DNA of 8,785 bases from Methanobacteriota archaeon (lineage in GTDB: Archaea; Altiarchaeota; Altiarchaeia; IMC4; QMZM01): assembly GCA_903930485.1 (NCBI GenBank), contig CAIYYO010000171.1, positions 1 to 8,785 of the forward strand, given 5' to 3'. A program made the translations under genes and the position numbers. Numbering within the stretch: the stretch's first letter is position 1; each line of letters starts with the position of its first letter. Of this stretch, positions 1-4,800 are shown one piece after another. The notes under the pieces are model-generated. The model was not told where the DNA came from. It ran no database searches and saw only the letters and a program-made list of their open reading frames with translations.

Positions 1-1
1 C

Positions 2-265
2 ATGTGCCTGAAGGATTCGAACGGAAAATACGCGTCGATCCTTTCCAAGGAAGTGGACTGCACTTATACGCATACTTTGAAGATATTGACACAGCTGAAG
101 GAGTACAACCTCGTTGAGTTCGAGAAGGACGGCCGTATAAAGAAGGTCAACCTCACCAGCGAGGGAGAGGACGTAGCTCACGAGCTTGGAGGCCTTGTCA
201 GGAAGCTTGAGAAGATCTCGCGCGGCGAGAAGGCTGTCGAGCATGCGGAAGTAAGGCAGAATTGA
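2..265 (+). CDS. Winged-helix DNA-binding protein (MarR/PadR-like), probably 5'-truncated by the window edge
   Basis: The 87 visible residues read as one winged helix-turn-helix domain. A helix beginning SILSKEVDC is followed by a recognition-helix segment (TYTHTLKILTQLKEYNLV), a wing (FEKDGRIKKVNLTSEG) and a C-terminal amphipathic helix (residues 55-80). This is the pattern of small archaeal MarR/PadR/ArsR-type transcription factors. The ATG at position 2 is only the first one in the window. Family members normally have another helix before this point, so the true start probably lies upstream. The TGA stop overlaps the next ATG (TGATG), so the gene is likely cotranscribed and translationally coupled with the membrane protein that follows. 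The ligand and target genes are unknown. Confidence 0.72.
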   Translation: MCLKDSNGKYASILSKEVDCTYTHTLKILTQLKEYNLVEFEKDGRIKKVNLTSEGEDVAHELGGLVRKLEKISRGEKAVEHAEVRQN

Positions 266-816
266 TGTTTCACGATAAAATGGCTAATACCATCTTGGAT
301 ATAGGGGCGTCGGGCAGCGACATCCTGCTGTTTTCCACTTTGATTATTGTTCTGGTACTGGTCGTCCTGGCTTTGAGGCAGAGGCAGAGCTATCAGCGTC
401 TTTCCGAGAGCCTGGATGCCGACCTGAAGAAGCTCAAGGAACAGGAGGGTTCCATAAAGAAGCTTGAGAACGATTTCCGCGAATACGTGATGGGCGGCAA
501 GAGCCTGCGGGAATGGAAGGTCGTGAAGCAGCAGATAGAAGAGCTTTCCGAGCTTCCAAGCTTTACGGAGACGCCTGAAGACTATGTGCTTAGGCTGCAT
601 CTCTCGATGACCAAGAAGGACAACGTCAGGCTCCTGGGAGCGAAGAACGGCGTCAAGCTTACCGTGGATTCAGACACCGATCCGCCTATCCAGGCATTCT
701 ATACCACGCCCAAGGACATCGACCCGAACGGCCTGAAAGTGACTTACAGGGGCAATTCTCTGGAGATTAAGGCCCCGAAAGCGGTCCCTGACAAGCCTGC
801 GGAAGAGAAAAAATAG
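265..816 (+). CDS. Membrane-anchored coiled-coil protein with an Hsp20/alpha-crystallin-like C-terminus
   Basis: This 183-residue protein has a short polar N-terminus, one transmembrane helix (about residues 20-37), an R/Q/K-rich stop-transfer stretch and a charged heptad-like coiled coil (about 40-75). The C-terminal part (about 105-172) is globular. It starts EDYVLRLHLSMTKKDNVRL and ends with TPKDIDPNGLKVTYRGNSLEIKAPK split across residues 148-172. That order of motifs (aa-D-YVhRhpL, then an FxxP-DIDPxxhK strand, then a G-x-LEIxhPK strand) is what Hsp20/alpha-crystallin domains show, although the middle strands look shortened. The positive-inside rule places the bulk of the protein in the cytoplasm. 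The start was taken as ATG 265, which overlaps the previous stop, with a weak AAGG at 253-256. A TTG at 262 or an ATG at 280 is possible. The family call is by eye and moderate; no full-length relative is recognised. Confidence 0.75.
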   Translation: MFHDKMANTILDIGASGSDILLFSTLIIVLVLVVLALRQRQSYQRLSESLDADLKKLKEQEGSIKKLENDFREYVMGGKSLREWKVVKQQIEELSELPSFTETPEDYVLRLHLSMTKKDNVRLLGAKNGVKLTVDSDTDPPIQAFYTTPKDIDPNGLKVTYRGNSLEIKAPKAVPDKPAEEKK

Positions 817-827
817 ATTAATAGAAG

Positions 828-1337
828 ATGGCAACCCCGTTAATCGATCTAAGTCTGAGGGACGTGGTGCTTATCCTCATCCTTTTAGGCGTCCTTGTCT
901 ATCTCCTTATATTCGTCGCCATCTCCAGGATCCATGAGCAGCTTGAGAGGCGTTCCCGGATAATCCCGATCAAGATGAAGAGTTTTTCCTTCAGTCTTAA
1001 GACATTGGGCGTAGGCTTCAGCCGCGAGAATACCGATATCCGGGGCAGGGAGAAGGAGCAGGTCGTGGAGGAGGCGAAGAAGATAAGCCAGCTCTGGAAG
1101 TCCAGGCGGGAGCAGCTCCAGATGGGCTACTGGGAGAAGATGGAGGCCAGGGCCGACGAGCTCACGAAATTGCAGGAGCAGAGGGAGCATATCGAGGAAT
1201 TGATCAAGAGGACCAAGGTCAAATACCATAAGAGGGAGCTCGACGAGGAAAGCTTCAGGGAGATAGTGAAGGATTACCAGAAGCAGCTTATGGAGACCAA
1301 CGTCAAGATCTGGGAGCTCGAGAAGAACCTCGGGTGA
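828..1337 (+). CDS. Single-pass membrane protein with long cytoplasmic coiled coil
   Basis: This 169-residue protein has one N-terminal transmembrane helix (about residues 12-32: VVLILILLGVLVYLLIFVAI). A basic segment (34-51) marks the inner face and is followed by a long, highly charged helical region (about 75-168). Near the C-terminus, KYHKRELDEESFREIVKDYQ resembles the short SHOCT-like module found at the ends of many archaeal membrane proteins (K-Y-h-K-x-E-hDEEsFxEhhKxYQ). This module is usually thought to promote oligomerisation. The gene lies 11 nt after the previous stop, so both are probably in one operon. No clear ribosome binding site precedes ATG 828. No enzymatic motif is visible. 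It may act as a membrane scaffold together with the preceding anchored protein, which is inferred from their shared layout. Confidence 0.78.
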   Translation: MATPLIDLSLRDVVLILILLGVLVYLLIFVAISRIHEQLERRSRIIPIKMKSFSFSLKTLGVGFSRENTDIRGREKEQVVEEAKKISQLWKSRREQLQMGYWEKMEARADELTKLQEQREHIEELIKRTKVKYHKRELDEESFREIVKDYQKQLMETNVKIWELEKNLG

Positions 1338-1340
1338 TTC

Positions 1341-1356
1341 ATTTTTTTCTTTTTTT
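1341..1356 (+). terminator. Oligo-T terminator after the membrane-protein operon
   Basis: The 16-nt tract ATTTTTTTCTTTTTTT lies 3 nt after the TGA of the coiled-coil membrane protein and directly before the ribosome binding site of the KaiC-like gene. Archaeal RNA polymerase stops at non-template T-runs without needing a hairpin, so this fits a full or partial terminator. No convincing TATA box for the next gene was seen nearby, so some read-through is likely. Confidence 0.5.
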
Positions 1357-1364
1357 GAGGTGAT
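1357..1364 (+). promoter_or_regulatory. Shine-Dalgarno site fixing a TTG start
   Basis: GAGGTGAT matches the anti-SD of archaeal 16S rRNA and ends 5 nt before TTG 1370. The next in-frame candidate, GTG 1376, would be 11 nt away. The spacing therefore favours TTG as the start of the KaiC-like gene. Confidence 0.7.
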
Positions 1365-1369
1365 TTTCT

Positions 1370-2233
1370 TTGGTCGTGAAAAGGGTTGATGTGGGGGTGA
1401 CTGGTTTGGAGAAGCTCGTTTCAGGCGGACTTCCGGAAGGCTCTCCCATACTTATTTCCGGCTCTCCCGGGACTGGGAAGACTCTTTTCGGTTTGCAATT
1501 CCTCCATCACGGAGTCCTGTGCGGAGAGCCCGGCATATACGTCACTTTCGAGGAGCCGCGAGAGAGCCTTGTCACAGCTTCCGAGAATTTCGGCTGGAAC
1601 CTGGAGGAAGCGGCGAAGGAGAGAAAATTCGCCGTAATGGAATACTTCGATCTCGGCAACGAGGTCTATTTTAGCGAGATGGAGAGCATGCGCGCACACC
1701 TTGCCGAGCTTGAGTCCCGAAGGAAGGAGGTCACGCTCCGGGACAAGGCCGAGGAGATAGACGTCTCGATGGCCGATTACCAGACCAGGCTCAAGCAGAT
1801 AGAGGAGATGGTGACTGAAAGGCGCTATACTCTGACGCAGCACGAGCGCGAGCAGCAGTTCGTCGAGCGTCTTTTCACCTTAGTCTCTACGATGGGAGCC
1901 AAGAGGCTGGTGATCGATTCGTTGTCGGCTTATGCGATCTATGACGAGAGCCGGGAGGCGATACACAGGTTCGTGAGAAGGATCAGGGACCTTGGAACCA
2001 CTACTCTTCTCATATCCGAGCTGCCTAAGAACTCTGCCGGGCTTTCAAGGGACGGGGTCTCGGAATTCGTATGCGACGGGATAATACTGTTCTCCCTGGA
2101 AAGGACGAAGGAGGCGACTTTCAGGAAGATACGCGTCGAGAAGATGCGGCACACCAAGATCGACGGCGCCGAGCGTTTCCTCTGGTTCACTGATACGGGT
2201 CTCGAGGTCAGGGACAGGCCGCAGGAGATTTAA
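1370..2233 (+). CDS. KaiC/RadA-like single-domain ATPase with a coiled-coil insertion
   Basis: This is a 287-residue RecA-fold ATPase of the KaiC-like family common in archaea. Visible elements are the N-terminal VTGLEKLVSGGLPEGSPILI (10-29), Walker A GSPGTGKT (31-38), the paired glutamates of YVTFEEP (E61/E62) where KaiC-type catalysis is placed, Walker B RLVIDSLSAY (179-188, D183), a TLLISELP strand, and the C-terminal KIRVEKMRHTKID strand typical of KaiC domains. Between the strand ending near residue 94 and Walker B there are about 85 residues, with a highly charged helical segment at about 103-165. Single-domain relatives usually have roughly half that. There is only one domain, so this is not a cyanobacterial-type circadian KaiC. 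Archaeal relatives are mostly treated as signalling or regulatory ATPases; the partner here is unknown, though the upstream membrane coiled-coil proteins are candidates. The start is TTG, chosen from the ribosome binding site at 1357-1364. The stop overlaps the convergent gene. Confidence 0.9.
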   Translation: MVVKRVDVGVTGLEKLVSGGLPEGSPILISGSPGTGKTLFGLQFLHHGVLCGEPGIYVTFEEPRESLVTASENFGWNLEEAAKERKFAVMEYFDLGNEVYFSEMESMRAHLAELESRRKEVTLRDKAEEIDVSMADYQTRLKQIEEMVTERRYTLTQHEREQQFVERLFTLVSTMGAKRLVIDSLSAYAIYDESREAIHRFVRRIRDLGTTTLLISELPKNSAGLSRDGVSEFVCDGIILFSLERTKEATFRKIRVEKMRHTKIDGAERFLWFTDTGLEVRDRPQEI

Positions 2234-2727
2234 TTTACGTCCTTCTTTCTCTTATGCCTTGCCGTCGCCACCGTGGACTTCCATGCATGGCCTATCTTGT
2301 TCAGGTAGTTCGTGAATGTCAACGAGTCTGAAAGTATCAATGACCTTCCTTTTCCAAGGCTTCCTTCTATCTCTCTTTCCCTTTTCAGGAGGCCGAACCT
2401 GACCAGTTTCGGTATGACCTTGTTTTCCAGTGTGGAGCGGGAATAGTTCTTTTCTTTCAGGAATTTTCCTATTTCGTCTTTTCCGACTTTCTCGTTCTCG
2501 AGCACCAGGTTTATGAAATCCGTCGATATCTTGTGGTATTTCGGCTGGTAGGCCCTCGGAAAGATGAAGTCTACAACCTCGTCCGCGCTCCAGATGATGT
2601 CTTCTTCCAGGCCGCCCTTGTCCTTTATCTCTTTGCCGTAGTGCCTCGGCATCCACAGGCTCTCGTCGGATGGGATGCCCCGCGAAGAAGGCGGCGCAGG
2701 ATTCGGATTACCCTTTCCTTTAACCAT
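2230..2727 (-). CDS. Winged-helix transcriptional regulator, coupled to the aminotransferase gene
   Basis: This 165-residue protein has a Pro/Ser-rich N-terminus (1-22), a short acidic segment, and a winged-helix core at about 66-136. The core contains STDFINLVLENEKVGKDEIG, a recognition helix around NYSRSTLENKVIPKLVRFGL (94-113), and a wing with KREREIEGSLGKGRSLILSD. A strongly basic tail (RHKRKK, 158-162) follows and may add DNA contacts. The ATG lies inside the end of the aminotransferase gene (ATGGTTAA, 8-nt overlap), which implies one transcript and coupled translation. A later in-frame ATG (codon 26, near 2652) would remove the low-complexity N-terminus and cannot be excluded. Its neighbour suggests control of amino-acid metabolism or its own operon, but that is inference. 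No effector-binding domain is visible. Confidence 0.75.
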   Translation of the reverse strand: MVKGKGNPNPAPPSSRGIPSDESLWMPRHYGKEIKDKGGLEEDIIWSADEVVDFIFPRAYQPKYHKISTDFINLVLENEKVGKDEIGKFLKEKNYSRSTLENKVIPKLVRFGLLKREREIEGSLGKGRSLILSDSLTFTNYLNKIGHAWKSTVATARHKRKKDVN

Positions 2728-3862
2728 CTTGTTTCTTTAACGAACCGAACGCTGTCAGGAATTCGTCGGCATGCTTTCTTTCGATGATGAGAGGCGGCAG
2801 TATTCGTACCGTGTTCTTTGAATATATGGTCAGGACTCCTTTCCCGATGAGTTCGAGAACGGTCTCTTCTCCGTTCGCTTCGTCGACGCCTATCATAAGG
2901 CCTCTGCCTCTTGCTTTCGCTCCGGACGCCAGGAGCTTTTTCAGCAGATAATCTCCCATCCTCTTCGAATTCTCCACAAGCCCGTCCTTCCTGATGGTCT
3001 CTATCACGGTCTTGGAGACCGCGCACGCCAGCGGATTGCCGACGAACGTGCCTCCGTGCTCTCCGGGACTGAAGTCTCCTCCAGAATAAACGATAACGCC
3101 TATCGGGAAGCCGGATCCCATGCCTTTTGCAAGGCAGAGTATGTCTGGAAGGATTTTGGAATGCTGGTATGCGAACATTTCGCCGGTCCTTCCGAATCCT
3201 GTCTGTACCTCGTCGAGGATGAGGAGGACGCTTTTTTCTTCCGTAAGCTCTCTGACCTGCTTCAAATAGTCTGCATCCGGTATTATCACGCCGGCCTCTC
3301 CCTGAATCGGCTCCACTATCACGGCAGCGGTCTTCGAGCTGATGGCTTTCTTCAGTTCGTCTATGTTGTTGTAGGGCACGGACTTGGTCTCTGGGACAAG
3401 CGGCTCGAAAGGCTTCCTGTATTTCTCTCCAGAGGTCAGGCTCAGCGAACCCATGGTCCTTCCGTGGAACGCCCCCTCCATGGAAATGACCTCCTTTCTG
3501 CCGGTGGTTTTCCTTGCGAGCTTGAATGCGGCTTCGACTGCTTCCGTTCCGTCGTTCGTGATAAAAGACCGGTCTAGGCCGGTGATCTCCGACAGGAGTT
3601 CCGCGAGCTCGAGCTGCGGCAGGGTATAGAGCCAGTTGCTCGTGTGCATGAGCAGGCCCGCTTGCTTGCTGATTGCTTCGACGACTTTTGGATGAGCGTG
3701 GCCCAATGAGTCTACTGCGATGCCTGCGAACATGTCCAGGTACTTTTTCCCGGCATAATCATAGAGATACATTCCCTGACCTCTTTCCACCGCCAGCGGA
3801 AGCCTTTTGAACGTGTGGGCGTAATGCCTCTCTTCCAGTTCCCGGATATGTTTCAGGTCCAT
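2720..3862 (-). CDS. Class III PLP aminotransferase, acetylornithine/LysJ (ArgD-like) type
   Basis: This 380-residue protein has the full length of acetylornithine aminotransferases. Signature regions in order are LGHAHPKVVEAI (53-64), the phosphate-binding NDGTEAVEAA (103-112), AFHGRTMGSLSLT (131-143), VEPIQGEAGV (183-192), LDEVQTGFGRTG (216-227, D217 for the PLP ring nitrogen), the Schiff-base lysine in LAKGMGSGFPIG (K246), and GGTFVGNPLACA (270-281). The family transfers an amino group between glutamate and acetylornithine (arginine synthesis) or an equivalent lysine/ornithine intermediate, in the cytosol. No other arginine or lysine genes are in the window, so ArgD, LysJ or ornithine/GABA aminotransferase specificity cannot be separated here. 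It is the first gene of a two-gene operon with the regulator downstream. A TATA element (3901-3919) and a GAGAGGGGG ribosome binding site (3872-3880) precede ATG 3862. Confidence 0.93.
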   Translation of the reverse strand: MDLKHIRELEERHYAHTFKRLPLAVERGQGMYLYDYAGKKYLDMFAGIAVDSLGHAHPKVVEAISKQAGLLMHTSNWLYTLPQLELAELLSEITGLDRSFITNDGTEAVEAAFKLARKTTGRKEVISMEGAFHGRTMGSLSLTSGEKYRKPFEPLVPETKSVPYNNIDELKKAISSKTAAVIVEPIQGEAGVIIPDADYLKQVRELTEEKSVLLILDEVQTGFGRTGEMFAYQHSKILPDILCLAKGMGSGFPIGVIVYSGGDFSPGEHGGTFVGNPLACAVSKTVIETIRKDGLVENSKRMGDYLLKKLLASGAKARGRGLMIGVDEANGEETVLELIGKGVLTIYSKNTVRILPPLIIERKHADEFLTAFGSLKKQDG

Positions 3863-3871
3863 GTCAAATTT

Positions 3872-3880
3872 TTCCCCCTC
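3872..3880 (-). promoter_or_regulatory. Ribosome binding site of the aminotransferase gene
   Basis: On the - strand GAGAGGGGG stands 9 nt before ATG 3862. It is G-rich and partly complementary to the archaeal anti-SD. Together with the more distant TATA box it implies a leadered transcript, unlike the nearby surface-protein genes. Confidence 0.5.
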
Positions 3881-3900
3881 TCAGACAAAAATAAAAAATC

Positions 3901-3919
3901 ATTATAAAATATAATTTCA
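3901..3919 (-). promoter_or_regulatory. TATA-type promoter of the aminotransferase-regulator operon, with an inverted repeat
   Basis: On the - strand CTGAAATTATATTTTATAAT gives a purine-rich BRE-like GAAA followed by an AT-rich TATA element. It is centred about 46 nt before ATG 3862, which predicts a leader of about 20 nt containing the ribosome binding site. Bases 3901-3915 form a perfect inverted repeat (ATTATA-AAA-TATAAT) over the TATA element. A dimeric regulator, possibly the winged-helix protein of the same operon, could bind there, although AT-rich chance is a real alternative. Confidence 0.5.
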
Positions 3920-3920
3920 G

Positions 3921-3930
3921 AAAAGAAAAA
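3921..3930 (-). terminator. Oligo-T terminator after the surface-protein cluster
   Basis: On the - strand TTTTTCTTTT begins 12 nt after the stop of the DUF333-like gene. A second T-run (TTTTTTATTTTT, 3896-3885) follows. Tandem T-runs without a hairpin are the usual archaeal intrinsic terminator. The second lies within the next gene's promoter region, close to its expected transcription start. Confidence 0.55.
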
Positions 3931-3941
3931 TCAGCAACCCT

Positions 3942-4790
3942 TCATTTCTTCTCCTGCTTCCACTTCAGGAAATCCTCCCTCTCCCTTTTGATTTTGTCGT
4001 CATCGGCTTTCTTATAAATGAAATAGGCCGCGATCGCCAGAACTATCAGGATCAGGGCATAGGGCAGATACGAGAGGATGTCGAACGGCTTCGCGGGGGA
4101 TGTTGTTGCCGGGATGATGGTGGTGGTCGTGCCGGCGTTTATTGTAGTCTGAGTGGTTTCAGGGGGTGTTGTTTCTGGTTCGGGGTTGGTCGTCGGGGTT
4201 TCTATTGTAGTCGGTGGCTCCGGGTAGGTGGTGACTATTATCTCTTGAGTTGTTGGAATTGGTTCAGTTGTCTGTGTGGTCTCAGGCGTGGTTGTGGTGG
4301 TCGTCTCAGGTAGTGGGTAAGTGGTGACTGGGGCCTGAGTTGTCGGGGTTGGTTCTGTTGTCTGTGTGGTCTCAGGCGTGACTGTGGAGGCTGTCGGGGG
4401 TACGGACATTGGGGGGATATCATTCAGTTTCGAATAAAGGTCCATTGCATTGCCGACTTCGACGGCAGAGCCGTTCTGCATGATGCATAGAAGGCATGCC
4501 GCGGTAGGATCGCTCGAGCCGCAATCGGTCCCTGTCCCAGTCCTTTGCTGGTATCCCTTCTGTGAGCAGTAGCTGTGCTGCATCCCACACGCCCCTTGCA
4601 AGAAATCCCATGCTTCGCAATCGGTCCCGTCGCTGAATCTGCAAGCTCCCATGTCTCCTTGCGCGGTCTGTTTTGTCGTGTAATCATATCCCAACTCGGT
4701 GCAGTAGACCGCAGCCGGGTTTTTGTACCCCCATGCCGATATTGCAAGAGCGGTTACCAATATCCCCATAAAAATCAATCTCTTTTTCAT
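3942..4790 (-). CDS. DUF333-like Cys-rich surface protein with Thr/Pro repeats and C-terminal membrane anchor
   Basis: This 282-residue protein starts with a signal peptide (MKKRLIFMGILVTALAISAW). Next is a domain at about 24-69 beginning NPAAVYCTELGYDY and containing CRFSDGTDCEAWDFLQGAC, which is the pattern of DUF333 (an annotated but uncharacterised 'putative hemolysin' family). A second Cys-rich stretch (72-112, HSYCSQKGY onward) looks like a degenerate relative. Eight cysteines (30, 50, 58, 68, 75, 90, 99, 102) suggest disulfides outside the cell. Residues about 132-232 are a Thr/Pro/Glu stalk with a 30-residue repeat, probably O-glycosylated. A transmembrane helix (about 238-259) and a charged tail (KADDDKIKREREDFLKWKQ) follow. 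I chose ATG 4790 because GAGG at 4800-4797 has correct spacing and a clean signal peptide results. The frame is open to 4838 and ATG 4802 is the alternative. It is probably cotranscribed with the protease gene. The function is unknown. Confidence 0.8.
   Translation of the reverse strand: MKKRLIFMGILVTALAISAWGYKNPAAVYCTELGYDYTTKQTAQGDMGACRFSDGTDCEAWDFLQGACGMQHSYCSQKGYQQRTGTGTDCGSSDPTAACLLCIMQNGSAVEVGNAMDLYSKLNDIPPMSVPPTASTVTPETTQTTEPTPTTQAPVTTYPLPETTTTTTPETTQTTEPIPTTQEIIVTTYPEPPTTIETPTTNPEPETTPPETTQTTINAGTTTTIIPATTSPAKPFDILSYLPYALILIVLAIAAYFIYKKADDDKIKREREDFLKWKQEKK
4201..4380 (-). repeat. Two 90-bp tandem repeats encoding a 30-residue Thr/Pro/Glu unit
   Basis: Bases 4261-4290 and 4351-4380 differ at one position, and similarity continues at a 90-nt offset with more changes. 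The encoded units begin TPETTQTTEPTPTTQ and TPETTQTTEPIPTTQ (residues 138-167 and 168-197 of the DUF333-like protein). A third, partial copy (PPETTQTT) follows. Such in-frame repeats set stalk length and can expand or contract by slippage or recombination. Confidence 0.8.
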
Positions 4791-4796
4791 TTTTAG

Positions 4797-4800
4797 CCTC
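4797..4800 (-). promoter_or_regulatory. Ribosome binding site overlapping the protease stop codon
   Basis: On the - strand the protease ends in TGA (4801-4799), and the sequence TGAGG carries GAGG (4800-4797) 6 nt before ATG 4790. Ribosomes finishing the protease are therefore placed to initiate the DUF333-like protein. This supports the 4790 start over ATG 4802 or the longer frame to 4838. Confidence 0.6.

Noticed and set aside
265..2233. Archaellum-type cluster (coiled-coil membrane proteins plus KaiC-like ArlH).
   Set aside because: No archaellin, ArlI ATPase or ArlJ membrane protein is present, and the ATPase keeps the catalytic glutamates and has a coiled-coil insertion not expected in ArlH.
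1370..2233. A circadian-clock KaiC.
   Set aside because: Only one RecA-like domain of normal archaeal type; no KaiA or KaiB and no second domain.
2720..3862. Assigning a specific arginine-pathway role to the aminotransferase.
   Set aside because: The family is clear but neighbouring biosynthetic genes that would decide the substrate are absent.
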